Source: Christensenella sp. UBA7703
Lineage (GTDB): Bacteria > Bacillota > Clostridia > Christensenellales > CAG-138
Assembly (NCBI GenBank): GCA_002482505.1
Contig: DLGD01000030.1
Location: 1,059-65,058 of the forward strand
Reading direction: 5' to 3'
Length of the DNA stretch: 64,000 nt
The notes beneath the pieces were generated by a model. It was not told the origin of the DNA, made no database searches, and worked only from the letters and a program-made list of their open reading frames with translations. Positions within the stretch are counted from its first letter, which is position 1. Each line of letters starts with the position of its first letter. A program made the translations under genes and the position numbers. Below are positions 49,555 through 58,496 of this stretch, piece after piece.

Positions 49555-50558
49555 TCTTCTACCTTCTTTGGTTCTTCGTTTGCTTCTTCTGTTGCAACGG
49601 CTTGTGTCGTTTCGTTTGTATCCGTCACCGGCTCTTCCTGCGGAAGCACGCCGTCATAGATTGCGAGGTTAAACGCGGCAATTGCGACCTCCAGCATGGC
49701 AGGCTCCGGCTCGCGCGTAGTCAAATATTGCAGCCCAAGCCCCGGCGCGCGGATGATCCGCGCCCAGAGCGCATCGGAAGCCGCTGCAAGTTTGAGTACC
49801 TCATAGGCAAGGCCCGCAACCAGCGGCAGGAAGACAAGCCGCGTGAGTACGCGCAAAAATAGGTTTTCCGCATACGGCAGCATCGCAAAAAACAGGATCG
49901 ACACCGCCATGACAAGAAACAGATAGTTGGTGCCGCAGCGCGCATGCAGACGGGAATACTTCATCGCATTCTCCGGGGTCAGCGGCGCGTCGTGCTCATA
50001 GCAGGCGATGGTCTTGTGCTCCGCGCCGTGATACATATACACACGGCGGATATCCTTCATCATCGAAATCGCGGTGATATAGCCAAGGAAGATGAACAAG
50101 CGTACAAATCCTTCGACAAGGCTTTTCCAGATGCGCGGCGAACCTTCCTGCCAGTGAATCAGCTGGGTGACAAGTGATGGCAGCAGCACAAACAGGCCGA
50201 TGGCAAGCCCTGCCGCGAGAATCACCGCAACGATGATCGCGATGTCCATCACGTCTTTGCCGGTCTTCTTCGCAATCCATTTTTCAAAGCGGCTCGGCTC
50301 TTCCTCAATGGCTTCGCCATAGAGTTCTGCCGAGCGCGTCATCATCTTCATTCCTGTGGCGAGCGAATCGACAAACGCCACAACGCCGCGCACGACCGGC
50401 CACTTAAGAATCGGATTCTTACCCGTGTCTTTTTTGGGCGTATATTCCGTTTCGATGCTGCCGTCCGCCTTTCGAACAGCGAGCGCGATTCCGCCGCTCA
50501 TCGTGCGCATCATCACGCCTTCCATGACGGCCTGGCCGCCAACCGAGCATCGTTTCAT
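49551..50558 (-). CDS. DUF1385 membrane protein (YqhQ-like)
   Basis: 335 residues. Conserved N-terminus GGQAVMEGVMMR, then IKWPV-like and several hydrophobic helices (about 105-145, 165-190, 220-265). YHGAEHKTIACYE and HARCGTNYLFLV are conserved His/Cys-containing motifs of the family. Function unknown. The gene is regularly found between rpmE and prmC in Firmicutes. The ATG at 50558 has AAGGGG upstream. The C-terminal tail is rich in Glu/Thr. Confidence 0.92.
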   Translation of the reverse strand: MKRCSVGGQAVMEGVMMRTMSGGIALAVRKADGSIETEYTPKKDTGKNPILKWPVVRGVVAFVDSLATGMKMMTRSAELYGEAIEEEPSRFEKWIAKKTGKDVMDIAIIVAVILAAGLAIGLFVLLPSLVTQLIHWQEGSPRIWKSLVEGFVRLFIFLGYITAISMMKDIRRVYMYHGAEHKTIACYEHDAPLTPENAMKYSRLHARCGTNYLFLVMAVSILFFAMLPYAENLFLRVLTRLVFLPLVAGLAYEVLKLAAASDALWARIIRAPGLGLQYLTTREPEPAMLEVAIAAFNLAIYDGVLPQEEPVTDTNETTQAVATEEANEEPKKVEE

Positions 50559-50667
50559 GTGTTGTTTCCCCTTACTTACTTTCACACGGGAAACAATCGT
50601 TTTGTACGAGATTGTGTCCTGCATGTTCCGATCATTTTATCATACACGGCATAGCCGGGCAAGAAAA

Positions 50668-50691
50668 AACCTCCCCCGTAAAGGGAAGGTT
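50668..50691 (-). terminator. Terminator after rpmE
   Basis: AACCTTCCC, loop TTTAC, GGGGGAGGTT, then TTTTC on the minus strand; nine pairs with one G-U. About ten bases after the rpmE stop. Confidence 0.88.
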
Positions 50692-50701
50692 TTCACGCTT
50701 C

Positions 50702-50899
50702 TTACAGACCGTAACGCTTTTTGAAACGGTCAACACGTCCGCCACTGTCAATAAGCTTTTGCTTACCAGTGAAAAACGGATGGCACTTGCTGCAGATTTC
50801 GACAGACAGTTCCTCTTTCGTGGAACCGGTCTTGAAGGTCTCGCCGCAAGCACAGCGAACCAGAGATTCGCCATATTTCGGATGAATATCCTTCTTCAT
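50702..50899 (-). CDS. rpmE: 50S ribosomal protein L31, zinc-binding form
   Basis: 65 residues. Cys16, Cys18, Cys36 and Cys39 (CAC and CSKC) make this the zinc-containing form. MKKDIHPKYG start and CHPFFTGKQKLIDSGGRVDR are typical. Strong promoter and terminator give it its own short transcript next to rho. Confidence 0.97.
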   Translation of the reverse strand: MKKDIHPKYGESLVRCACGETFKTGSTKEELSVEICSKCHPFFTGKQKLIDSGGRVDRFKKRYGL

Positions 50900-50934
50900 G
50901 ATTGATCACTCCTTAAAAAACACTACCAAAAGTT

Positions 50935-50963
50935 AGTATAGCGATAGAACGCGCAAAAATCAA
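50935..50963 (-). promoter_or_regulatory. Promoter of rpmE
   Basis: TTGATT at 50958-50963, TATACT at 50935-50940, spacer 17; AAGGAG precedes the rpmE ATG. Confidence 0.75.
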
Positions 50964-51017
50964 TAGTTTTTCTAATATATTGCGCATTTTTCGGGCGCAA
51001 CGTGCAAGTATTGTGTT

Positions 51018-52880
51018 TTACTTGCCAAATCGGCTCGTGGACATGGTCGTATAGCCATCTTTTTCATAGATGCCGACCCAATCTTTGAGGCGCTGGAGGA
51101 ACTCTTCGTTGTTGTTGGTCTTCTCCAGCATGCTGATGAGATGTTCCGTCACATCCGCCGTGTTGCCGCCCGCGAGCACTTTGCGGATGGTGCGCACCGC
51201 CTCCAGCTCCTCTGGCGAGAGCAGCAGGTCTTCCCTGCGCGTGCCTGATTTGTAGATGTCGATGGCCGGGAAAATACGGCGCTCGCTGAGTTTGCGATCC
51301 AGATGGATCTCCATGTTGCCCGTACCCTTAAATTCCTCATAGACCATGTCGTCCATGCGGCTGCCCGTCTCGGTCAGCGCGGTGGCAATCACGGTCAGGC
51401 TTCCGCCGTTTTCAATCTTCCGCGCGGCGCCGAAGAAGCGCTTGGGCTTGTGCAGCGCGCCCGGGTCCATACCGCCGGAGAGCGTCCGTCCCGTCGGCGG
51501 AATCGTGAGGTTGTACGCGCGTGCAAGCCTAGTCAGGCTGTCCATGAGAATCACGACATCCTTGCCCATCTCAACCAGGCGCATCGCGCGCTCCTGCACC
51601 ATCTCCGCAACGCGCGTGTGGTGCTCCGGCAGTTCGTCAAACGTGGAATACAGCACCTCGCCTTTGATGGAGCGCTGCATATCCGTCACTTCTTCCGGAC
51701 GCTCGTCGATGAGCAGCACGATCAGGTGCGTGTCGGGATAGTTCTTCGCGATACCGTTTGCAATGCTCTTGAGCAGCGTCGTCTTGCCCGCCTTGGGCTG
51801 GGAGACGATCATCGCGCGCTGACCCTTGCCGATTGGCGCGATGAGGTCGATCAGGCGAATCGCGAGGCTGTTTGTGCCCGGCAGTTCCAGCGTATAGCGC
51901 TCATACGGAAACACGGGAACGAGTTCTTCATACGGTTTACGTTCGACGATGCTCTCGGGGGATTCGCCGTTGACCGCAGTGATGTAGAGCAGCGCTAGGA
52001 ACCGCTCGCCCTCTTTGGATGGGCGTGTTTTCCCCGTGACCATATCGCCCGTTCGCAGGCCGAACCGGCGAATCTGCGCAATCGAGACATAGACGTCATG
52101 CTGTCCGGAGAGATAGTTTTCGCTGCGAAGGAACCCGTAGCCGTCCGGCAGAACCTCCAGCACGCCTTCTGCGTCTCCGCAGTCTCCCGTTTGGAGGATT
52201 TCAGGTACGGCGGGATTGCTCGTGCCATAATCCTTGTTGTAATACCCTTCCGGATTGCGCGGGCGGAACGCGCGGTCGCCTTCAAAGCCGCCCTGCTCCG
52301 CGCCATAGTTCGCGGCATTGAACCCCGGCTGGAATCCCTGCTGCCCGAAATTGGGCTGCTGGTAATTATTCTGTTGCTGATAGGAGTTTTGCTGTTGATA
52401 GGAGTTCGGTTGATAATTGTTGCGCTGGTACCCGCTTTGTTGGTAGGCTCCCTGCTGAAAGTTGCTCTGCTGTTGATAGTTCTGCTGATAGCTGCCCTGC
52501 TGCGGATATTGTCTTCTCTGGTATCCGCCCTGCTGCTGGCGGTTATCATAATACGGCTTGTTTTGCTGATAGGGGCGCGGTGTATATCCCGACCTGCGAT
52601 ATCCGCCGTCCGCATCCTGCTGCGGCATGCCGCCGGACAGGTCGACTACGGGCTCGCCGGCTTCCGGCTGCGCGCCAGCTCCCGCTTCAAAGGGTTCGGC
52701 TTCCTCTTCCCTAGATTCCGTCTCCTCAGGAGAAGCGAAATTGGAGGGCACTACGCCTCCCCCCATGATGATCTCAACAAGCTCATTTTTTCGATATTTG
52801 GTTAAGGATTTCACACCCTGCAGTTTTGCGATTTCGCGCAAATCTCCAAGGCTTTTGGCCTCCAACTGTTCCTTGTTCAA
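51018..52880 (-). CDS. rho: Transcription termination factor Rho with Gln/Asn/Tyr-rich insertion
   Basis: 620 residues, against about 420 in E. coli. Hexameric RNA helicase ending transcription. Residues 1-40 are the Rho N domain (LEAKSLGDLREIAKLQGVKS). Residues 53-92 are acidic. Residues about 93-215 are low-complexity: in 101-190 I count 31 Gln, 13 Tyr and 12 Asn, with one acidic residue. The RNA-binding cold-shock-like domain follows (GVLEVLPDGYGFLRSENYL), then the ATPase core with P-loop QPKAGKTT at 361-368, LIDERPEEVTDM and PPTGRTLSGGMDPGALHKPK. All catalytic motifs look intact. The insertion resembles the prion-forming region described for Clostridium botulinum Rho. Confidence 0.97.
   Translation of the reverse strand: MNKEQLEAKSLGDLREIAKLQGVKSLTKYRKNELVEIIMGGGVVPSNFASPEETESREEEAEPFEAGAGAQPEAGEPVVDLSGGMPQQDADGGYRRSGYTPRPYQQNKPYYDNRQQQGGYQRRQYPQQGSYQQNYQQQSNFQQGAYQQSGYQRNNYQPNSYQQQNSYQQQNNYQQPNFGQQGFQPGFNAANYGAEQGGFEGDRAFRPRNPEGYYNKDYGTSNPAVPEILQTGDCGDAEGVLEVLPDGYGFLRSENYLSGQHDVYVSIAQIRRFGLRTGDMVTGKTRPSKEGERFLALLYITAVNGESPESIVERKPYEELVPVFPYERYTLELPGTNSLAIRLIDLIAPIGKGQRAMIVSQPKAGKTTLLKSIANGIAKNYPDTHLIVLLIDERPEEVTDMQRSIKGEVLYSTFDELPEHHTRVAEMVQERAMRLVEMGKDVVILMDSLTRLARAYNLTIPPTGRTLSGGMDPGALHKPKRFFGAARKIENGGSLTVIATALTETGSRMDDMVYEEFKGTGNMEIHLDRKLSERRIFPAIDIYKSGTRREDLLLSPEELEAVRTIRKVLAGGNTADVTEHLISMLEKTNNNEEFLQRLKDWVGIYEKDGYTTMSTSRFGK
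52281..52604 (-). repeat. Region encoding the prion-like Q/N/Y-rich segment of Rho
   Basis: Codons 93-200 of rho. Degenerate units such as YQQQNSYQQQNNYQQ recur, encoded by CAG/CAA runs interrupted by TAC/TAT, so the DNA itself is repetitive and prone to length change. Confidence 0.85.
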
Positions 52881-52963
52881 CTGTAAACTCCTCTCTACGG
52901 TAAGACCTTCTACCTGTTAACGAAATCAAGAAGCTGATTCGATGTGACCTCTTGGATGAAGAA

Positions 52964-52992
52964 ATCATATCGTTGGGTGGTGTTTTTGTCAA
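52964..52992 (-). promoter_or_regulatory. Promoter of rho
   Basis: Consensus TTGACA at 52987-52992 and TATGAT at 52964-52969, spacer 17. Leader of about 77 bases, where Rho autoregulation could act. Confidence 0.85.
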
Positions 52993-53366
52993 TACGCGCC
53001 ACTCTTTTTTCACAACACATGCCGCTTTTCTGGCGTTTATGCTGTTTTGCTCGCGGCCTCCTGATTTTCATACAAAAACCTGTTACATTCTATTACTCTT
53101 CACACGTAACCGCTTCTAACCTGTTGTGCGCAACGGATATCAGGAAAGCGAATTTTAGTTTATTATACGCCGCTTTTGTTTGGAACTTATTCGAAAAATG
53201 TCAGGAATCGATCAACCGCAAGAAAAGCACGGCAAATAAGCCCTTGCCGCATGCTATCAAGTACCATCCAAATTGATTCCCAGCGCAGCATGATCGATCA
53301 ATCGTCATGATCCTGTAACCAAATTGAAAACCTATTGTGCCTTCTCTTTTATTTTACCCGGATTTA
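52993..53366. other. Gene-free stretch between rho and the DivIC-like gene
   Basis: About 370 A/T-richer bases between divergent promoters. An open frame (52944-53276, plus) has no ribosome site or recognisable protein. ACCTGTT occurs near 53079 and 53127 and once in the rho leader near 52911; I attach no function to it. No RNA gene is evident. Confidence 0.5.
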
Positions 53367-53375
53367 TGCTAAGAT
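53367..53375 (+). promoter_or_regulatory. Extended -10 promoter giving a probably leaderless mRNA
   Basis: TGC-TAAGAT with the hexamer at 53370-53375 and no clear -35. A normal start would be at 53382 or so, directly at the ATG of the DivIC-like gene (53383), which has no ribosome site. Confidence 0.5.
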
Positions 53376-53382
53376 ACACTCC

Positions 53383-53883
53383 ATGGCAAAGAAACCGACA
53401 CAAAAAACAGAACGAAATGAATACACCGAAAGGCTGGAGCGCATCCGAACCGGATTTCGCCTCCGGCCGCGGTATATCATATTGTTCTTTATATTGACCT
53501 TCTTTGTATTAGGCGGCGTTTTCCTCTCGCAGCAAACAAAACTCAGCTCCATTGCGGACGAAAAGGTAAAGCTGCAAACGCAGCTCGACCAAAAAAAGGT
53601 GGAAGAAGAGCGACTGGAGCGAATGCTGGAGTATATGCGCACGACGGATTATATGATTCAGTACGCGCGCGAAAAACTCGGCTATGTGTTTGCGGACGAC
53701 TGGAAATTTTATGACGATTCGGCAAACGTAAAAGTCACGCCGAAGCTGGCCGAAACACCAACGCCAATTCCGGCACTGACCTCACCTTCCGCCAAGCCTT
53801 CGTCTACACCAGCGCCTCTGCCTACCACTCCCCCCGACGATCCGGGTACAGTCGTTGTCACGATGGGGCCGGTGAAGCCATGA
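53383..53883 (+). CDS. DivIC/FtsB-like septum formation initiator protein
   Basis: 166 residues. Basic cytoplasmic N-terminus, one membrane helix (about 31-49), an extracellular coiled coil (about 52-86, KVKLQTQLDQKKVEEERLER) and the family motif YMIQYAREKLGYV (90-102). The last 45 residues are a Pro/Ser/Thr-rich tail. Family members join FtsL and DivIB/FtsQ at the division site. The ATG at 53383 is chosen as the start of similarity; there is no ribosome site before it. It overlaps ppx/gppA by four bases. Confidence 0.88.
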   Translation: MAKKPTQKTERNEYTERLERIRTGFRLRPRYIILFFILTFFVLGGVFLSQQTKLSSIADEKVKLQTQLDQKKVEEERLERMLEYMRTTDYMIQYAREKLGYVFADDWKFYDDSANVKVTPKLAETPTPIPALTSPSAKPSSTPAPLPTTPPDDPGTVVVTMGPVKP

Positions 53884-54797
53884 AGCTACTCGTTTTCGAC
53901 ATCGGCAGCAATTCTGTTCGTACCCTTCGCGCCACACAGGAGGCAGGATTTGCGCCACAGTTTTCCGGCAAGCATGTATACACCACACGCCTTGCGGAAG
54001 GGCTTGCCGAATCCGGCGCTCTCTCTCAGGCAAGAATGTTGCAATCCCTGCTCGTGATTCGTTCGCTGCATAGCGAACACGCGGCGCAGGGTTTTTCTTC
54101 GTTTGCCTACGCAACCAGCGCCGTGCGCGACGCAAGTAATGGCAAAGCATTCATCGCCTCCGTTGAGGAGATTATCGGCAATGGGCACGCGCGGATTCTG
54201 ACCGGAACGGAGGAAGCATCCTTTGCGCAGCAGGGCGCCGACCCGGAGGGCGGGAAGATCATCCTCGACATCGGCGGCGGCAGTACGCAGGTAGTCCGCC
54301 CCAGCTCGCGCGAGAGCTGGCCGATCGGTTGCGTCCGCGCAAAAGACCTCACGCCATATGACGATCTTGCGTCGATTACGGAAGCGCTCTATCCAATCCT
54401 CTCCGGCCTGTTTGGCCCGCCTGAGTTGGATGAGCGGCCGGATCGCCCCGTGCTCTCCAGCGAAAAGTCACCCGCGCAGGATTTGCTCCTCGGTGTTGGC
54501 GGAACGATCACCACGCTTGCGCTGCTCTGTGAGGGAAAAGACACGTTTGCTCCCTGGCAAGGAGAAAAACGAATTGAGTTATTTGCGCTGCGCGCCGTGC
54601 TCAACGTGCTCGACGGCATGGGAGACAGCCTGCGCGCAACCGTGCCGCTGCTGAAAGACCGGCACGATGTGATTCTCCACGGCGGCGTGATCTTGCAATA
54701 TCTTCTGGAACGGCTGCACTGCCCGCGCGTCGGGGCGACTCTTTCCGACGGATTGGACGGATATGCGCTGCATCTTCTGAAAACCATTTCTCTGTAA
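53880..54797 (+). CDS. Ppx/GppA family phosphatase
   Basis: 305 residues, the short two-domain form. Actin/hexokinase-like fold with KLLVFDIGSNSVR at the start, the GTEEASFAQQGA segment and DIGGGSTQV (phosphate 2 motif). Hydrolyses polyphosphate or pppGpp; which cannot be told from sequence. The ATG overlaps the DivIC-like stop (ATGA), so the two are coupled. The divIC-ppx pairing is frequent in Firmicutes. Confidence 0.9.
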   Translation: MKLLVFDIGSNSVRTLRATQEAGFAPQFSGKHVYTTRLAEGLAESGALSQARMLQSLLVIRSLHSEHAAQGFSSFAYATSAVRDASNGKAFIASVEEIIGNGHARILTGTEEASFAQQGADPEGGKIILDIGGGSTQVVRPSSRESWPIGCVRAKDLTPYDDLASITEALYPILSGLFGPPELDERPDRPVLSSEKSPAQDLLLGVGGTITTLALLCEGKDTFAPWQGEKRIELFALRAVLNVLDGMGDSLRATVPLLKDRHDVILHGGVILQYLLERLHCPRVGATLSDGLDGYALHLLKTISL

Positions 54798-54848
54798 ATC
54801 TTGGTTTCTCCATAGATACAAAAAAATAAAGCTCGTTCAAACGCGAGA

Positions 54849-54877
54849 AAACGGCGCTCCGAATAGGAACGCCGTTT
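54849..54877. terminator. Bidirectional terminator between ppx/gppA and htrA
   Basis: AAACGGCG and CGCCGTTT pair around a 13-base loop, and CGAGAAA/TTTCTCG extends the structure. T-rich tracts lie on both sides, fitting two convergent genes. Confidence 0.82.
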
Positions 54878-54894
54878 GTGTGTTTCTCGGTTGT

Positions 54895-56259
54895 TTACGG
54901 TTTTGGGGTTGCTTCGGGCAGCGGCGTCGGCGTGCCGCCAACGACGTCGTTAAAATTCATGTCGGTCTTGTTTGCCAGCACGATGGTGAGATCCAAATAT
55001 TCCCCATCGCGATAGACTTTGATCTTGAGTTCATCACCGATCATCTGGCTCAGCACGATACCAACCAGTTGTTGATGCGTGGTGATGGTTGTGCCGTTTG
55101 CCTCAACGATGATATCCCCCGCGAGAACGCCCGCACGATCCGCAGGCTTATCTTTCACGACGCTCTCCACCCGCGCACCGATGGGAACCCCAAGCTCCTC
55201 GGCAAGCGCTTCATCGATGGTGCTGACGGTGACTCCGATGCCCGGACGCTCAATATACCCTTTGGTGATGAGCACTTCCATGATCTTCTTTACCTGATTG
55301 ATCGGCAACGCAAAACCAATTCCTTCCGCGCTGACGGCGTTGCCCAGGTCGTCATATCCCGCGGTGATCGTCTTAGCACTGTTGATGCCGACGACTTCTC
55401 CATTGAGGTTGATCAAGGGCCCGCCACTATTGCCAAAGTTGATCGCAGCATCGGTCTGCAAGTACGTATTGGTGTAGTTGTCGATGGTCACTTCACGCTT
55501 GGTCGCGCTGACGATGCCGAACGTGATGGTGTTTGCCAGCTCGTCCGAAGAAAGCGGGTTGCCGATGGCAAGAACATATTCGCCTACACGAACCGTGTCC
55601 GAATCCCCCAGCTTCAGCGGCTGCAACTGCGCGCTTTCGACCTTGAGCACCGCGATGTCGGTCTCCGTATCGGAGCCGATCAATGTTGCCGCGCGCTCCT
55701 CTTGCTCGCCAAATACTTTTACGGTGACTTTGTGCGCGCCTTCTACCACATGCGCATTGGTCAGAATATATCCTTCGCTGGAGACGACAAAGCCGGTGCC
55801 GCTGCCATAGAGCGTATCGACCGTCTTGCCCTTTTCATTCTTGACCGAAACATAATTCAGCACGCCGACCACACCGGGCGATACCGCATCATAGATGTCC
55901 GGAATGGGGTTGTCTGCAAGGCCGGGCAACGCGGGCGCAATTCCATCGAGATTTGGCATCTGGCGGTCCTGATCCGGCACGACAGGGGTTGCGGTCGGCT
56001 GCGGAGTTGCGGTTGCCTCCGCGCCGTCAACAGGCGGAAGGATTGCGTCCTCTCCCGCTTGTGGCGTGGGTGTCAAGTCCGTAATCGAATAGTCCGGTAT
56101 GGTTCCGCCGAGAATCGTCGGCCAAACAAGCCCGACGATGAGCAACGCAAGCAGCACGATGACAATCGTAATCACGATTCCGGCAAACAGGTTGCCGCCT
56201 CTGTCCTCATTCTCTTTTTGATGTTTCGGGTCCGAGGTATAGTATCCGTTATGTTCCAT
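54895..56259 (-). CDS. htrA: Membrane-anchored HtrA/DegP-like serine protease
   Basis: 454 residues. Short cytoplasmic N-terminus, membrane helix at about 24-47, a Pro/Thr linker, then a trypsin-like domain with triad His170 (NAHVV), Asp201 (TDIAVL) and Ser278 (FGNSGGP). One PDZ domain at about 350-440. Degrades misfolded proteins outside the membrane. The start overlaps the end of the sensor kinase gene by 11 bases, so it belongs to the same unit, like CssRS-HtrA systems of Bacillus. Confidence 0.94.
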   Translation of the reverse strand: MEHNGYYTSDPKHQKENEDRGGNLFAGIVITIVIVLLALLIVGLVWPTILGGTIPDYSITDLTPTPQAGEDAILPPVDGAEATATPQPTATPVVPDQDRQMPNLDGIAPALPGLADNPIPDIYDAVSPGVVGVLNYVSVKNEKGKTVDTLYGSGTGFVVSSEGYILTNAHVVEGAHKVTVKVFGEQEERAATLIGSDTETDIAVLKVESAQLQPLKLGDSDTVRVGEYVLAIGNPLSSDELANTITFGIVSATKREVTIDNYTNTYLQTDAAINFGNSGGPLINLNGEVVGINSAKTITAGYDDLGNAVSAEGIGFALPINQVKKIMEVLITKGYIERPGIGVTVSTIDEALAEELGVPIGARVESVVKDKPADRAGVLAGDIIVEANGTTITTHQQLVGIVLSQMIGDELKIKVYRDGEYLDLTIVLANKTDMNFNDVVGGTPTPLPEATPKP

Positions 56260-57733
56260 ATTTTTTTCCTCCGTCTGTCGTGGAGCGTTTCGGAACCGGC
56301 GCGCGCTTGAGCGTAAACGTAAACGTGCTGCCTTTCCCTTTTGCGCTCTTGAGCGTTATGGTCTGATTGTGTTGGTCGATGATGCGCTTCACGATGGAAA
56401 GGCCAAGGCCTGTTCCGCTTTGCTTGCTTGGCGTGTGCGCTTTTTCTACTTTATAAAAGCGGTCAAATACATGCGGAATATCCTCTTCCGGAATGCCCTG
56501 GCCGGAGTCTTGTATGCTGACATAGATTTCGCGGCGCATGGCATAGGTCGCGATTCTCAGCTTGGTATTGTCCGGTGAATATTTAATCGCGTTGTCGATG
56601 ATGTTTCGAAGTACCTGCGAAATCTGCGCGCTGTCCGCTTCAACATAATACTGCTCCTGCGCGAACTTGACATCTACCTCCATCTGGTGCTCGTAAATGC
56701 GCGCCTCAAAGGTGATCAGCGTTCGGCGGATGAGCTCGTTGATGTCGAAGATTTCGAGCTTCAGCGCGGTCTTTCCGCTTTCAATTCGGGCAAGGTCGAG
56801 CAGGTCGTTGACCATGCCTGCCATACGCCGCGTTTCGGAAAGAACGATACTGATGTATTTTTCGTGCTCTTCCGGTCCAATCGTTCCGTCCTGCATGGCC
56901 TCGAGAAAGCCCTTCATGCTCGTGAGCGGGCTTCTGAGTTCATGGCTGACGTTGGCGACAAAGCTTCTGCGCGTGGCCTCGAGGTCTTTGAGCTGATCCG
57001 CCATGTTGTTGAAACTCACGGCAAGCTGGGTTGCCTCCTCCACGCTGCTGATCGGAATTCGAACGTTATAATCGCCTTTTGCGTACTTTTGCACGATCTC
57101 GTTGATTTCCATAAACGGTTTTGTCAGGCGCGCCGTCGTATAGTAGACCGCAATGACGGAGAGCAGAACCGCGATGAGAGACACCAGCATCACTTCGGCA
57201 TACGCCATACCGACCGCGCCGCGTGCATCGGTTATGTCGATATAGAAGCGTACCACATGGGTTGCTACGCCGTCTGTGATAACAGGCTTAGTGCCCGCAA
57301 GCATATAAAAACTGCCCTTTAGTTGCGTAAAACGCACGCTGCTCGCGTCTAAATCGGAGACGGCGTTCAGCATGCGTGATATCTCTTCCTCCGAATAGCG
57401 AACGTCCATGATCGTGTTCCACTTCGAGCCGGAGGCATATTGCGCCATGGCGCCGTCCACGGAGATGATCTGAATCAACCCGTCGTAGTGCCTTGCGATT
57501 GTGTTGAGCTCCTGAATCGAGGCGCTTTCGCCTGCGATAGGGCTCTTTGTGTTAAAGTACAGCTCGGTAACAATGCTGATTTCGTTTGCGATATTCTGCT
57601 TTTCCTGCCGCATGACAAAGCCGGACATCAACGCCCCGACAATTAAGCCGGAGAGAAGTAGAAGCCCGAGCGTGAGGCCCATATAGGTTGCCAGCATTCG
57701 GGAAAAGAGCGTTCTGAGAAAGTCTTTGCGCAT
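56249..57733 (-). CDS. Two-component sensor histidine kinase
   Basis: 494 residues. Membrane helices at about 16-40 and 179-199 enclose an extracellular sensor of about 140 residues. HAMP (about 200-252), H box NVSHELRSPLTS with His264, then the ATPase domain with N box (IIDNAIKYSP), DSGQGIPEEDIPHVFDRFY and GTGLGLSIV. Partner of the response regulator nine bases upstream, and overlapping htrA downstream. The signal is unknown; misfolded secreted protein or envelope stress is plausible from the htrA link. Confidence 0.95.
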   Translation of the reverse strand: MRKDFLRTLFSRMLATYMGLTLGLLLLSGLIVGALMSGFVMRQEKQNIANEISIVTELYFNTKSPIAGESASIQELNTIARHYDGLIQIISVDGAMAQYASGSKWNTIMDVRYSEEEISRMLNAVSDLDASSVRFTQLKGSFYMLAGTKPVITDGVATHVVRFYIDITDARGAVGMAYAEVMLVSLIAVLLSVIAVYYTTARLTKPFMEINEIVQKYAKGDYNVRIPISSVEEATQLAVSFNNMADQLKDLEATRRSFVANVSHELRSPLTSMKGFLEAMQDGTIGPEEHEKYISIVLSETRRMAGMVNDLLDLARIESGKTALKLEIFDINELIRRTLITFEARIYEHQMEVDVKFAQEQYYVEADSAQISQVLRNIIDNAIKYSPDNTKLRIATYAMRREIYVSIQDSGQGIPEEDIPHVFDRFYKVEKAHTPSKQSGTGLGLSIVKRIIDQHNQTITLKSAKGKGSTFTFTLKRAPVPKRSTTDGGKKYGT

Positions 57734-57742
57734 CGTACCGCA

Positions 57743-58420
57743 TCACTTCTGTTCGAATTTATACCCAACGCCCCAGACGGTGCGGAGCTCCCACTCGTGA
57801 TCGTCACCCAGCTTTTCGCGGATACGCTTAACATGTACATCAACCGTTCGCGAATCGCCAAAGAAGTCAAATCCCCAAACCTGTTCGAGGAGCTGTTCTC
57901 TTGTGAACACCTTGCCCGTGTGGCTTGCAAGAAAATAGAGAAGCTCAATCTCTTTGGGCGGCATCTCAAGCTGTCTTCCGTCCAACGTGACCGCATAGTT
58001 TTCGAGCGATACGGTCAACCCAGGCAGCGAGATCGTCCGCGCGGGTTCCGTCGGCGTACTGCGGCGAAGAACCGCCTTGATGCGCGCGATGAGCTCCTTT
58101 GCGTCAAAGGGTTTGCTGATGTAATCATCCGCGCCGAGCTCCAGCCCCTGTACGCGATCGCCCGTGTCACCCTTTGCGGTAAGCATGATGACAGGCGTTT
58201 CGCTCTCCATACGGATGTCGTGGAGAACCGCCCAGCCATCGCGCCCGGGCAACATGATATCCAGCACGACGAGAGAGGGTTTGGTCTCGTGAAAAGCCGC
58301 CATCGCGGATGTTCCATCCGCGCAGGTATACACCTGAAATCCGGCTTTTTTGAGATATAATTCGATGATGGCGAGTATGTTTCTGTCGTCATCTATGACC
58401 AGAATGGTATTGTTTTCCAT
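57743..58420 (-). CDS. OmpR-family response regulator
   Basis: 225 residues. Receiver domain with the acidic pair DDD at 10-12, phosphorylation site Asp54 (VVLDIMLPG) and Lys in LTAKGD; C-terminal winged helix (about 125-225) with LYFLASHTGKVFTREQLLEQ and SRTVDVHVKRIREKLG. The ATG at 58420 has GGAGGTGATC upstream. First gene of the regulator-kinase-htrA operon. Confidence 0.95.
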   Translation of the reverse strand: MENNTILVIDDDRNILAIIELYLKKAGFQVYTCADGTSAMAAFHETKPSLVVLDIMLPGRDGWAVLHDIRMESETPVIMLTAKGDTGDRVQGLELGADDYISKPFDAKELIARIKAVLRRSTPTEPARTISLPGLTVSLENYAVTLDGRQLEMPPKEIELLYFLASHTGKVFTREQLLEQVWGFDFFGDSRTVDVHVKRIREKLGDDHEWELRTVWGVGYKFEQK

Positions 58421-58496
58421 CCGATCACCTCCGTAATTGATAGGAAAATCAGTGTAATGAACTGCGTTTCTTACAATGTATCTTACATTTGGGTAA

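Noticed and set aside
50970..51005. TTGCGC/GCGCAA inverted repeat after rho
   Set aside because: Only six pairs with a nine-base loop and no T-run, too weak to call a terminator.
52944..53276. 110-codon open frame on the plus strand upstream of the DivIC-like gene
   Set aside because: No ribosome site, starts within the rho promoter region, and the sequence looks like chance translation; a weak membrane-like stretch was not enough.
54880..56310. 476-codon open frame on the plus strand
   Set aside because: Antisense to htrA, which has an intact catalytic triad and family motifs.
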